DNA of 53,581 bases, from positions 1 through 53,581 of the forward strand of contig JBBTVY010000004.1 of assembly GCA_038063055.1 (NCBI GenBank), read 5' to 3'. Below the pieces are notes generated by a model. It ran no database searches, had not been told where the DNA came from, and saw only the letters and a program-made list of their open reading frames with translations. Positions 40,868-47,893 of the stretch are shown in pieces. The DNA is from JACQKT01 sp038063055. GTDB taxonomy: Bacteria > Patescibacteriota > Minisyncoccia > UBA6257 > 2-01-FULL-56-20. Each line of letters opens with the position of its first letter. Within the stretch, counting starts at the first letter, position 1. A program made the translations under genes and the position numbers.

Positions 40868-40912
40868 TCGCGCCGTTCGTCTGCCGGCAGACAGGCGCGA
40901 AATTGTTTTTTT
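40868..40912 (+). terminator. Intrinsic terminator after infA
   Basis: TCGCGCC (40868-40874) pairs with GGCGCGA (40894-40900), with GTCTGCCGGCAGAC nested inside and a T-tract after it. Confidence 0.85.
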
Positions 40913-40936
40913 AACGTAGGATGAATAAAAAAATGA

Positions 40937-41062
40937 ATCCCGTTAGAGACAATTAGAAATAGAAACAACACTTGCCGAATAAATCGCACAAAGTCGTTAA
41001 AATAAAAAATTAATTTACATATCACGGATGTGTTGAAAAACACATCCTGTCTTTAACGGGAT
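40937..41062 (+). promoter_or_regulatory. Nested inverted repeat in the rpmJ leader covering the start codon
   Basis: ATCCCGTTAGAGACA (40937-40951) pairs with TGTCTTTAACGGGAT (41048-41062, one mismatch), and the second strand ends inside the rpmJ ATG. An inner hairpin GGATGTGTT/AACACATCC sits at 41026-41047. The fold could hide the start codon, as in autogenous ribosomal-protein leaders; regulation itself is inferred. Confidence 0.5.
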
Positions 41063-41174
41063 GAAGGTCAGAAGTTCAATAAAAAAAATATGTAAGGGCT
41101 GCAAGATAACCAAGCGGCGCGGTCGCCTTTACGTCATTTGTAAAAATCCCAAGCACAAACAGCGGCAAGGATAA
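41061..41174 (+). CDS. rpmJ: Ribosomal protein bL36
   Basis: This 37-aa large-subunit protein reads MKVRSSIKKICKGCKIT... and ends KHKQRQG. The zinc-ribbon ligands are C11, C14, C27 and H32, so it is the zinc-binding form. It heads the rpsM-rpsK-rpsD-rpoA operon in the usual order. Confidence 0.95.
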   Translation: MKVRSSIKKICKGCKITKRRGRLYVICKNPKHKQRQG

Positions 41175-41209
41175 CAAATAGAATCTAGAATATTTTTAAA
41201 TAAATTACC

Positions 41210-41593
41210 ATGAGACTTTTAGGAATAAACATTCCGGACAATAAAAGAATAGAAACGTCTTTGACTTACATTTATGGCATCGGTTTGTCGAGAAGCCGGC
41301 GCATACTCGAAGTTTCCAAAATAAGCCTGGACAAGAGGACTAAAGAACTTAGTTCGGACGAAATAAACAAGATTAAAACATTGATAGAAAAAAATTATCA
41401 GACAGAAGGAGAATTGCGCCAGATAGTCAGAAAAAACATACAGAGCATGAAAGAACTGCAAACGTATCGCGGAACAAGGCACGCGAGGCGTTTGCCTGTC
41501 CGAGGACAACGCACCAAGACCAATTCCAGGACAGTAAGGGGCAATGTGAGAAAAACAGTCGGCAGCGGCAAGAGAAAAGTTGAGCTGAAATAA
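41210..41593 (+). CDS. rpsM: Ribosomal protein uS13
   Basis: This 127-aa protein of the 30S head has IPDNKRIETSLTYIYGIGLSRSRRIL at the start and the basic tail RGTRHARRLPVRGQRTKTNSRT. A 35-nt spacer separates it from rpmJ. Confidence 0.97.
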   Translation: MRLLGINIPDNKRIETSLTYIYGIGLSRSRRILEVSKISLDKRTKELSSDEINKIKTLIEKNYQTEGELRQIVRKNIQSMKELQTYRGTRHARRLPVRGQRTKTNSRTVRGNVRKTVGSGKRKVELK

Positions 41594-41599
41594 TCCGAT

Positions 41600-42043
41600 A
41601 TGGGAAAGAAAAAAGTAGTTCAAAAACCGGTTGACGGGGCCAAAAAAGACGGCGGGGCCGAACCTTCCGCCAAAAGCGTTTCCAAGAAATCCAAGGCCGT
41701 TCAAAAAGGAAGGATTTATATAAACGCGACCTACAACAACACCATGATTACGGTTACGGACATGAAAGGTAACGTGCTGGCCTGGGCTTCGGCTGGTTCA
41801 CTCGGTTTTTCCGGGCCCAAAAAGGCGACCCCATTCGCGGCTTCCAAAATTGTTTCCGTTATCGCCGAAAAAATGGCTCCTTTGGGCATGACCGAAGCGG
41901 AGGTTTTTGTCAGGGGAGTCGGCAGCGGAAGAGACTCGGCTCTCAGGTCGTTTATAAACAGGGGGCTTAACGTTTCGCTTATTAGGGACAGAACGCCGAT
42001 TCCGCACAATGGTCCTCGTCCGCCCAAAGCCAGAAGAATTTGA
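41600..42043 (+). CDS. rpsK: Ribosomal protein uS11
   Basis: This 147-aa platform protein has a ~30-residue Lys/Ala-rich N-terminal extension, then the S11 fold (GRIYINATYNNTMITVTDMKG, SAGSLGFSGPKKATPFAA, VKGVGSGRDSA-type segment, RDRTPIPHNGPRPPKARRI). Confidence 0.97.
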   Translation: MGKKKVVQKPVDGAKKDGGAEPSAKSVSKKSKAVQKGRIYINATYNNTMITVTDMKGNVLAWASAGSLGFSGPKKATPFAASKIVSVIAEKMAPLGMTEAEVFVRGVGSGRDSALRSFINRGLNVSLIRDRTPIPHNGPRPPKARRI

Positions 42044-42077
42044 TTATTGTTAAAGATTCCATATTCTAAACTTAATT

Positions 42078-42695
42078 ATGAAAGGACCAAAAGAAAAAAA
42101 AGAACGCTCGCTTGGCGAGCATCTTCATCTGAAGGGCTATAGATGCCAGTCGCCCAAGTGCGCGCTCGTCAGGCGTCCTTTCGGGCCGGGCCAGCATGGG
42201 CAAAAGCATAAAAGGAAATCGCTTTCCGATTTCGGACTCCAGCTGAAAGAAAAACAGAAATTCAAATTGAGTTACGGGCTCGACGAACGCAACCTTAAAA
42301 GGATTTTCAAGGAGGCACAAAGAAGCAAGGGTTCGAACGTTGAAAAATTGATTGAACTGGTTGAACGCCGCCTGGACAATGTTGTCTTCAGGCTCGGCCT
42401 TGCTTCTTCTCGTTCGCACGCAAGACAGCTCATAATACACGGGCACGTTTTTGTGAATAAGACGAGAGTGCGCTCCCCGGGATTTTCAGTAAAGGTCAAC
42501 GATGTTGTCCGGGTAAGGGAAGAATCAAAAAACAAATCGACCTTCAAAGACCTGAAGGAAAACCTCAAAAACTACGAACAACCCTCCTGGTTGCTTCTCG
42601 ACAAAGAAAAACTTGAGGGCAGGGTTTTGGAGTTGCCGAAGGAAGCGGAACTTCCCGTCGAAGTAAATTTATTGGTCGAATCGTTTAATAAATAA
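42078..42695 (+). CDS. rpsD: Ribosomal protein uS4
   Basis: This 205-aa protein is a primary 16S rRNA binder. RRPFGPGQHGQK, KQKFKLSYGLDERNLKRIF and the S4 domain RRLDNVVFRLGLASSRSHARQLIIHGHVFVN are present. The N-terminal Cys pair (SPKCALV only one Cys) shows that the four-Cys zinc knuckle is not kept. Confidence 0.97.
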   Translation: MKGPKEKKERSLGEHLHLKGYRCQSPKCALVRRPFGPGQHGQKHKRKSLSDFGLQLKEKQKFKLSYGLDERNLKRIFKEAQRSKGSNVEKLIELVERRLDNVVFRLGLASSRSHARQLIIHGHVFVNKTRVRSPGFSVKVNDVVRVREESKNKSTFKDLKENLKNYEQPSWLLLDKEKLEGRVLELPKEAELPVEVNLLVESFNK

Positions 42696-42708
42696 TAAAA
42701 TAAACAAA

Positions 42709-42746
42709 AATTTTCTAGATTCTACTTTCTAGATTCTAGATTCTCG
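42709..42746. repeat. TTCTAGATTCTA tandem repeat before rpoA
   Basis: Three imperfect units of TTCTAGATTCTA(CT) lie directly upstream of the rpoA start. Similar arrays follow rpoA and flank rpmB. Confidence 0.8.
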
Positions 42747-42752
42747 TCAATC

Positions 42753-43565
42753 ATGAACTACACTTATCTAAGCGAAACAATAGGAATAAAAACGGTTTCC
42801 GAAGACGCAAAAAAGGGAATATTTGAAATAGAAGGCCTTTATTCCGGTTACGGTCTTACGATTGGCAACGCCATTCGCAGGGCTCTACTCTCTTCGCTTC
42901 CCGGGGCGGCGGTAACATACATAAAAATAAAAAACGCCCAGCATGAATTTTCCACCCTGCCTGGCCTGAAAGAAGACCTGGTCGATTTAACGCTTAATTT
43001 CAAAAGAATACGCTTTAAAATGCACACCGACGAGACTCAAATACTTACCCTTAAGATAAAAGGCGAAAAAGAAGTTACGGCGGGGGACATAAAAACCAGT
43101 TCCGTCGTGGAAGTGGCCAATCCGGACGAACACGTTGCCTCCATGACCTCCAAGAACGCCGAGCTCGATATTGAAATTACGGTTGAGAAGGGTTTGGGTT
43201 ATTCGTCCGTCGAGTCGAGGAAGGAAAAAAAGCTGACTGTCGGCCTGATAGGAATCGACGCGTTTTTTTCGCCGGTCAGGAAAGTCAATTACACCATTGA
43301 AAACATGCGCGTCGGCGAACACACCGATTACAACCGTCTCCGAGTCGAGATAGAAACCGACGGCACTGTCAGTCCGTCTTCCGCGCTCCACAAAACGGCG
43401 AACATACTTAACGACCACTTCCAGAAAGTTTCAGCCGTTCAGGTTCAGGAATTTGAAATGGCCGGCGCAAAATCTTCAAAGCATACGAAGAAAGAAAAAG
43501 AAAACGAAGAAACTCCCAAGAAAAAAGGACGTTCCCCAAAAAAGAATGTAGAAAGTAGTAAGTAG
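42753..43565 (+). CDS. rpoA: RNA polymerase alpha subunit lacking the C-terminal domain
   Basis: This 270-aa protein has a complete alpha N-terminal domain (GYGLTIGNAIRRALLSSLPGAA, near 32-52; VGEHTDYNRLRVEIETDGTVSPSSAL, near 188) for polymerase assembly. After residue ~235 there is only a Lys/Glu/Pro-rich tail (KHTKKEKENEETPKKKG); the helix-hairpin-helix C-terminal domain that binds UP elements and activators is absent. The final codons and stop lie inside a GTAGAAAGTAGTAAGTAG repeat, so repeat insertion may have set the present end. Confidence 0.95.
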   Translation: MNYTYLSETIGIKTVSEDAKKGIFEIEGLYSGYGLTIGNAIRRALLSSLPGAAVTYIKIKNAQHEFSTLPGLKEDLVDLTLNFKRIRFKMHTDETQILTLKIKGEKEVTAGDIKTSSVVEVANPDEHVASMTSKNAELDIEITVEKGLGYSSVESRKEKKLTVGLIGIDAFFSPVRKVNYTIENMRVGEHTDYNRLRVEIETDGTVSPSSALHKTANILNDHFQKVSAVQVQEFEMAGAKSSKHTKKEKENEETPKKKGRSPKKNVESSK

Positions 43566-43634
43566 AATGTAGCGGAATAAATCCCGTTTAACTATAAACT
43601 TCTACATTCTACATTCTACATTCTAATTTCTAAT
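43546..43634. repeat. GTAGAAAGTAGTAAG / CTACATTCTACATT repeats around the rpoA stop
   Basis: GTAGAAAGTAGTAAGTAGAA at the end of rpoA and CTACATTCTACATTCTACAT before rplQ are inverted relative to each other and could form a stem of imperfect units in the rpoA-rplQ spacer. Confidence 0.8.
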
Positions 43635-43637
43635 CTT

Positions 43638-43991
43638 ATGCATCACCGCAAAAAGGGCAGAAAATTTCACCGCTTAACGGGCAGGAGAAAATCGTTTCTC
43701 AGAAATCTTGTCGGCAATTTGGTGCGCGACGAGAAAATTGAAACTACTGAAATAAGAGCGAAGGCGATTCGTCCGTTGGCGGAAAAAATGGTTTCCATAG
43801 CCAAAAAAGGCGACCTTGCCGCGCGCCGTCTTCTTTTGCGGCGCTTGCACGATAAAAACATTGTTGGAAAACTTATGGAAACCATAGGCCCACGCTATAA
43901 AGAAAGAAAAGGCGGTTTTACCCGCATAACAAAGTCGGGCAAAAGCAGGAAGCGCGACGGGACACGGGTGGCTTTGATTGAATTCGTGTAA
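43638..43991 (+). CDS. rplQ: Ribosomal protein bL17
   Basis: This 117-aa protein starts MHHRKKGRKFHRLTGRRKSF and carries LVRDEKIETTEIRAKAIRPLAEKM, the standard L17 N-terminal fold. It is of normal length. Confidence 0.97.
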   Translation: MHHRKKGRKFHRLTGRRKSFLRNLVGNLVRDEKIETTEIRAKAIRPLAEKMVSIAKKGDLAARRLLLRRLHDKNIVGKLMETIGPRYKERKGGFTRITKSGKSRKRDGTRVALIEFV

Positions 43992-44010
43992 ATCTGGTAA
44001 AACATTTCAA

Positions 44011-44355
44011 ATGGAACACGTTATCGACGCGAAAAACAAAAAACTCGGCAGATTGGCTTCCGAAATCGCGGTTATATTGCAGGGCAAAAAATCCCCTGAT
44101 TACGAACCGCGGCTTGTCGGCGCGGATAAAGTCGTCCTCAAAAATTACCGGGAAATAACCCTGACCGGAAAGAAATTCAAAGAAAAAAAATATTATCGTC
44201 ACACGGGCTACGTAGGACACCTGAAACAGCGAAGTTTTGAAGAGGCTTTCAATAAAGACCCGAAACAGGTTATCCGCGAAGCCGTACGGAGGATGCTTCC
44301 CAAAAATTTTTTAAATAGTCGCCGCATGAAAAAACTGGTGTTTGTCGAATCATAA
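44011..44355 (+). CDS. rplM: Ribosomal protein uL13, short form
   Basis: This 114-aa protein has IDAKNKKLGRLASEIA, KKYYRHTGYVGHLK and IREAVRRMLPKN, the L13 core. It is about 25 residues shorter than E. coli L13, mostly at the N-terminus. The TTG-initiated extension to 43978 overlaps the end of rplQ and has no L13 similarity, so the ATG is used. Confidence 0.95.
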   Translation: MEHVIDAKNKKLGRLASEIAVILQGKKSPDYEPRLVGADKVVLKNYREITLTGKKFKEKKYYRHTGYVGHLKQRSFEEAFNKDPKQVIREAVRRMLPKNFLNSRRMKKLVFVES

Positions 44356-44358
44356 AAA

Positions 44359-44787
44359 ATGACCAAAAAACAAGAAATCGCCCAAGCCCCCAAAAAAATC
44401 GAGAGATATTTCGAGGGCGTAGGCAGGCGCAAAACCGCGGTTGCTCGCGTCCGGATAACCAAAGGCGGAGGAACGGTGGTTGTCAACGGAAAGAAAGCCG
44501 GGGAGTATTTCAATACGCCGCTGTTCGGGCAAATGGCTTCTTCCCCGTTGGACAAACTGGCTATTTCGGATAAGTTTAACGTCAGCGTCAAAGTTTCCGG
44601 CGGCGGAATTAACGCGCAAGCAGAGGCCGTAAGATTGGGCCTTGCCCGCGCATTGGTTGTTTTCGATTCGGAATTGAAGGGAAAACTCAGGGCGTTTGGG
44701 TTTTTGACGCGCGACCCGAGAATGGTTGAACGCAAGAAATACGGTTTAAAGAAAGCGAGGCGCGCTCCTCAGTGGAAAAAACGATAA
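44359..44787 (+). CDS. rpsI: Ribosomal protein uS9
   Basis: This 142-aa protein has EGVGRRKTAVARVRITKGGG, VSGGGINAQAEAVRLGLARAL and the C-terminal DPRMVERKKYGLKKARRAPQ WKKR tail that reaches the P-site tRNA (the final residue is Arg). It follows rplM by 3 nt, the conserved pair. Confidence 0.97.
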   Translation: MTKKQEIAQAPKKIERYFEGVGRRKTAVARVRITKGGGTVVVNGKKAGEYFNTPLFGQMASSPLDKLAISDKFNVSVKVSGGGINAQAEAVRLGLARALVVFDSELKGKLRAFGFLTRDPRMVERKKYGLKKARRAPQWKKR

Positions 44788-44820
44788 TTTTACTCCAACT
44801 TTTTTTCCACCCCGAGATTA

Positions 44821-44853
44821 CCTGCCCTGAGCCGAGTCGAAGGGTCGAACGGG
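44821..44853. repeat. CCTGAGCCGAGTCGAAGG repeat after rpsI
   Basis: CTGCCCTGAGCCGAGTCG, AAGGGTCGAACGGG. Intergenic member of the palindromic family. Confidence 0.75.
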
Positions 44854-44890
44854 TGGAAGAAGAGATAAAATTAGCGAATACGGATATATA

Positions 44891-44928
44891 AATAAAAGAA
44901 GCCGTTTATATGACGGCTTCTTTTATTT
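44891..44928. terminator. Bidirectional terminator between rpsI and the PEGA gene
   Basis: GAAGCCGT (44898-44905) pairs with ACGGCTTC (44913-44920), with AATAAAA on the left and TTTTATTT on the right. It ends the ribosomal operon and overlaps the end of the convergent gene. Confidence 0.87.
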
Positions 44929-46257
44929 GGGAAAAGCCAGTTTTCTTAATTCGTTATCTTTTATGAAGTAAAAGATATTCTGCCGCGGGTCGTAATGGGC
45001 CTGATTTCCGGACGCGATTACCGGAAAATTCTCCAAACTTTTGTCGTTAAGGTCCAGAAATCTCGTTTCTTGCGGATAGATAACGAAAAGATGGTTTTTG
45101 TCGGCGTACCATTCCAGCCGCAATATTTTTTCGTTTTCAGGAAGACGGAATCGCCAATAATTATTTTCCGAGTTTAGCGAAAAAATTTCCACCGCCTGAT
45201 TTTCCAGTACGGCTGCCATGCTGCCGTCGGGCGAGAAAACGAAATTTCTGGCGTCACTCGCGGTTTTTTCGTGCTGGCCTGCCTGCGCGGACAAGCCTCC
45301 GTTCGAGCTTCCGATATAGAAACCGCCGTCGTCCTGAAGAATTCCCAGCCCTTCGTCGTTTCTGAAACCAAGCCCCACTGTTTTTCCGGGCAGCTCGAAC
45401 GCGTTCCGGAAAGAACGCGAATCCCGCTCGTAAAACCATACTTTTGATTTTTCGTTCTTGGCATCTGAGCTCGACCAGGCTATCCAGGACTTGGAAACGG
45501 CCATTTTTGTTATTGTCGAACTGGAAGAGATTAATTGGGAAATTTCCCGGTTAACGACATTTAGTGAAAAAATTTTCGTTCCGGTTCTCAGAATGACATT
45601 GTTCGCCAAAGCGGGATCTACGGTTATTTCGTAAATATTCGACGGGTTGATTCCGGAAGCGCTCAGTTTTTGATTTAACGCGGTTGAAGTTGGGGTCGAA
45701 CCGGAAAAATAATTTAGAAAATATGTTTTAGCCGCCGCGTTTTTTGTCAGGACGGTTTTTGAGCCGGAATTTTGCCACAAAACGTCGCTGCCCGAAATTT
45801 TTTCTCCGTTGAGAAAAAGCGACTTTCCCGAATCAATTATAATTTGGTCATTGTCGGCCCAGAATCTTTTGGCCGTACCGACATAAACCAATTCGGATTT
45901 TTTAGGAATCAAAACCGCATATTTTATTTCTGAAACGAGAGAAGAGTTGACCTGCACGTGTTCGACCCAGTCGAGGTAGCCGTCTTCCGAAAGGGACAGA
46001 TTGTAATTTTTGGGGAATAGATTCCCGATAAACCTGCCGCGGTCAAGCAGTCCCGGTTTTTTGTCGATAAACTCGCCGTTCAGAACTATTTTGGCGTTAT
46101 CGGGAAAGCTTCTTACGTATATTCCTCCAACCTTCTTTAATCCGAACGTTTCGTAATCGAAACGCCAGCCTTGGGCGTAAAGAACGGCCGTGACCCCGGC
46201 CACGACGAAAACCGCGCAAAGCCCGTAAAAAACCGATTTTCTGGTCTTTTTATTCAT
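44923..46257 (-). CDS. Membrane-anchored PEGA-domain protein with beta-propeller-like region
   Basis: This 444-aa protein has a signal anchor at about 9-28, then a PEGA domain at about 40-115 (GGIYVRSFPDNAKIVLNGEFIDKKPG ... YNLSLSEDGYLDW). About 320 residues of beta repeats follow that look like an irregular propeller (VSKSWIAWSSS, FVFSPDGSMAAVLEN, LRLEWYADKNHLFVIYP). PEGA domains are common in surface proteins of unknown role. GLSAQAGQHEKT matches an in-frame CAGGCAGGCC-type repeat. Confidence 0.8.
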   Translation of the reverse strand: MNKKTRKSVFYGLCAVFVVAGVTAVLYAQGWRFDYETFGLKKVGGIYVRSFPDNAKIVLNGEFIDKKPGLLDRGRFIGNLFPKNYNLSLSEDGYLDWVEHVQVNSSLVSEIKYAVLIPKKSELVYVGTAKRFWADNDQIIIDSGKSLFLNGEKISGSDVLWQNSGSKTVLTKNAAAKTYFLNYFSGSTPTSTALNQKLSASGINPSNIYEITVDPALANNVILRTGTKIFSLNVVNREISQLISSSSTITKMAVSKSWIAWSSSDAKNEKSKVWFYERDSRSFRNAFELPGKTVGLGFRNDEGLGILQDDGGFYIGSSNGGLSAQAGQHEKTASDARNFVFSPDGSMAAVLENQAVEIFSLNSENNYWRFRLPENEKILRLEWYADKNHLFVIYPQETRFLDLNDKSLENFPVIASGNQAHYDPRQNIFYFIKDNELRKLAFPK

Positions 46258-46301
46258 TAATCTACTGATAATAAACGTATTTTTATGTTTTGAAAATGGC
46301 T

Positions 46302-46336
46302 TTTATGCCAGGCAGTGCCTGCCTGCCGGCAGGCAG
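46302..46336. repeat. CCTGCCTGCCGGCAGGCAGG palindrome
   Basis: A perfect 20-bp palindrome with flanking GGCAGTG; CACTGCC recurs inverted at 46402-46409, so a larger stem is possible. Related forms are at 30902 and 40878. Confidence 0.75.
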
Positions 46337-46414
46337 GGAAATTCGATTAGTTAATTATGCAGTATAATTTTTCCGCCGGAGGCGGATCTGCCTGAGGCAT
46401 GACACTGCCTGGTA

Positions 46415-46423
46415 TGCTATAAT
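46415..46423 (+). promoter_or_regulatory. Extended -10 promoter of the second putative RNA
   Basis: TGCTATAAT is a consensus extended -10 element; the -35 is weak. The predicted start is near 46431. Confidence 0.65.
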
Positions 46424-46430
46424 ACAAACA

Positions 46431-46580
46431 GTCCTGCTTAGAGTTCGGATCAAACAATTTTGTCAGGGAGGGCAACAGCGCTCCGATGTAACGTCGGAGT
46501 TGAGTCCACCCACTTGGTTTTAAAGCCGGGCAAAATCTAAGCGGGACCACAAAAATCGTCCGTTGAAGCGGACGATTTTT
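46431..46580 (+). ncRNA. Putative structured non-coding RNA, about 150 nt
   Basis: The first 12 bases GTCCTGCTTAGA (46431-46442) pair without a mismatch (one U-G) with TCTAAGCGGGAC (46536-46547). Inside, TTTTGTC pairs with GGCAAAA, GGGAGG with CCACCC, and CTCCGA/TCGGAG makes an apical hairpin, giving a rod with a large 5' bulge. An extended -10 precedes it and a strong terminator closes it. The SRP signature (GGAAGG.AGC) is absent and I found no match to a known class. A 6S-like role is possible from the shape but not supported by sequence. Confidence 0.6.
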
Positions 46581-46584
46581 GTTT
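46551..46584 (+). terminator. Strong intrinsic terminator of the second putative RNA
   Basis: AAAAATCGTCCG, loop TTGAAG, CGGACGATTTTT, then GTTTT. A 12-bp perfect stem. Confidence 0.92.
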
Positions 46585-46591
46585 TATTTCG

Positions 46592-46651
46592 CCCCGCCAC
46601 GGGCGGGGCACTGAATTTTCCAGCCAATCGCTTCGCTCTTGGGAAAAATTC
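46592..46651. repeat. Palindromic element downstream of tRNA-Pro(GGG)
   Basis: GCCCCGCC/GGCGGGGC hairpin, then GAATTTTCC with GGGAAAAATTC around a CAATCGCTTCGCTCTTGG core. It is the counterpart of 35384-35444, in the same orientation relative to a proline tRNA. Confidence 0.8.
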
Positions 46652-46654
46652 GTG

Positions 46655-46725
46655 TCGGGGTGCGGAGAATCGAACTCCGACTACAACCACCCCATGGTCG
46701 CGTACTACCGTTATACTACACCCCG
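46655..46725 (-). tRNA. tRNA-Pro(GGG)
   Basis: Acceptor CGGGGTG/CACCCCG, anticodon stem CGACC/GGTTG with loop ATGGGGT, T-arm CGGAGTTCGATTCTCCG. Confidence 0.92.
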
Positions 46726-46737
46726 GTAAAATTTAGG

Positions 46738-46776
46738 CTGGCAAGTGTCCTCGTACTGCCACTATACTACAGCCGC
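46738..46776 (-). pseudogene. tRNA-Gly(GCC) 5' half, cut in the anticodon arm
   Basis: GCGGCTGTAGTATAGTGGCA and GTACGAGGACACTTGCCAG match the 5' half of glycine tRNAs up to the GCC anticodon. The sequence then runs into the intact tRNA-Pro without a 3' half. Confidence 0.75.
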
Positions 46777-46892
46777 CAAGCGGCGCAAATTCAAAATCCG
46801 AAGCGCCAAATTACAAACAATATCTAAATCTCAAATTTCAAATGTTTGTGATTTGTAAATTTTGAATTTGTTTAGGATTTAGAAATTAGAAT

Positions 46893-47081
46893 TTAGGATT
46901 TACGCTGCTTATGCAGCGTTCTAAGGCACTGGGTGCAGATAAGTTTGCGAACGCCGCCTGTTTTGGTCCACTGGAGATTCGGATACTTTCTCGATTTGGA
47001 AACGGGATTATAGTGGCCCCGGAGAAGTCTTCTTCTTCCTCCCATAATCGAGCCTTTCCCGCAAATTGAGCACTGTCTCAT
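46893..47081 (-). CDS. rpmB: Ribosomal protein bL28
   Basis: This 62-aa protein has CSICGKGSIMGGRRRLLRGHY and CTQCLRTL, so both CxxC pairs of the zinc form are present. It is flanked on both sides by TTTAGAATCTAGAATC- and CTACATTCTACAT-type repeats. It appears monocistronic. Confidence 0.95.
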   Translation of the reverse strand: MRQCSICGKGSIMGGRRRLLRGHYNPVSKSRKYPNLQWTKTGGVRKLICTQCLRTLHKQRKS

Positions 47082-47084
47082 TGT

Positions 47085-47165
47085 TTAGAATCTAGAATCT
47101 AGAATTTAGAATTTAGAACATAATAACTTTCTACTACATTCTACATACTACTTTCTACATTCTCG
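47085..47165. repeat. TTAGAATCTAGAATCTAG / CTACATTCTACAT repeat block
   Basis: Two repeat types, AGAATCTAGAATTTAGAATT and ACTACATTCTACATACTACT, fill the gap between hsp20 and rpmB. Similar blocks flank rpoA. Confidence 0.8.
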
Positions 47166-47168
47166 TTT

Positions 47169-47666
47169 TTATTCGACTTTGACTTTAAGTTTTTTCGTCT
47201 TCTTTCTGGTAAATTTGGGGAGTTTTACTGTCAGAACGCCGTCTTTGAAGTTTACCGTGGCGCCGTCCGGGTCTACTTCTTCCGGAAGTATGACTGACCT
47301 TGAAAATCGCCCCCAGTAGCATTCCTGATAGAAATAGTCTTCTTCTTTGATTTTTTCGTTATGGCGGCGTTCGCCCCTGATGGTTATCGAATCACTGGAA
47401 ACGTTTATATCCAGGTCTTCCGGTTTGACTCCGGCAATCGCGGATTCGACGACTATTTCCGTCGGCGTCTGGTAGACGTCAATGGTAAGTTTTCCCTCCG
47501 TTTCCGGAATGTTGTCCGTGAATTTAGGCGTTAACGCGATTTCTTCCGAATCGGCCTCGTCGTCGTTTTCTGGTGAAGCCGGCGGACTCGCCTCGCCGGA
47601 GCCTCGGCGAAGCGGGCGGCCGCCCTTGGTCAGATTTTCGAAAAATTGTTCTTCGGAGTTTGACAT
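47169..47666 (-). CDS. hsp20: Small heat shock protein (Hsp20/alpha-crystallin)
   Basis: This 165-aa ATP-independent chaperone has an alpha-crystallin domain from about residue 72 (KLTIDVYQTPTEIVVESAIAGVKPEDLDINV ... DGVLTVKLPK). The N-terminal arm is acidic and includes a repeat-like GRPLRRGSGEASPPASPEN segment. The usual C-terminal I-x-I anchor is replaced by KLKVKVE. I chose the ATG at 47666 because it follows a good promoter; an upstream ATG at 47681 adds five residues. Confidence 0.92.
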   Translation of the reverse strand: MSNSEEQFFENLTKGGRPLRRGSGEASPPASPENDDEADSEEIALTPKFTDNIPETEGKLTIDVYQTPTEIVVESAIAGVKPEDLDINVSSDSITIRGERRHNEKIKEEDYFYQECYWGRFSRSVILPEEVDPDGATVNFKDGVLTVKLPKFTRKKTKKLKVKVE

Positions 47667-47695
47667 GCCAATTTTACCCAAGAGGGGTGATTAAA

Positions 47696-47723
47696 ATTAT
47701 AACACAGCCCGATTGGCTGTAAA
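47696..47723 (-). promoter_or_regulatory. Promoter of hsp20 with an internal dyad
   Basis: On the minus strand TTTACA (47723-47718), 16-nt spacer, TATAAT (47701-47696). The spacer contains the dyad CAGCCAATCGGGCTG, a possible repressor site. It is not the CIRCE sequence. Confidence 0.65.
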
Positions 47724-47730
47724 ATTGAGC

Positions 47731-47836
47731 ACCGAGCACATAAATTTAAAACGATGACCGATTATAAATCGTACGTTGATGCCTGTAAATTCTTGATTAT
47801 ATGTTTTGATTGATTTCATAAATTTATGTGCTCGGT
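47731..47836. repeat. 18-bp perfect inverted repeat with 70-nt interior
   Basis: ACCGAGCACATAAATTTA (47731-47748) and its exact reverse complement (47819-47836). The interior is AT-rich with a small CGATT/AATCG hairpin and no ORF. A MITE-like remnant or structured transcript is possible. Confidence 0.7.
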
Positions 47837-47850
47837 AAAGGTTTTGTCAT

Positions 47851-47882
47851 CAAAAATTCTTCGGCGTTACCTCGAATTTTTG
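47851..47882. terminator. CAAAAATTC/GAATTTTTG hairpin after prsW
   Basis: A 9-bp stem with loop TTCGGCGTTACCTC. It lies just past the prsW stop and could terminate that gene. Confidence 0.5.
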
Positions 47883-47893
47883 AACAAAGCCCT

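Noticed and set aside
46431..46580. SRP RNA identity for the putative RNA
   Set aside because: GTCAGG is present but the diagnostic GGAAGG loop and asymmetric AGCAG loop are not.
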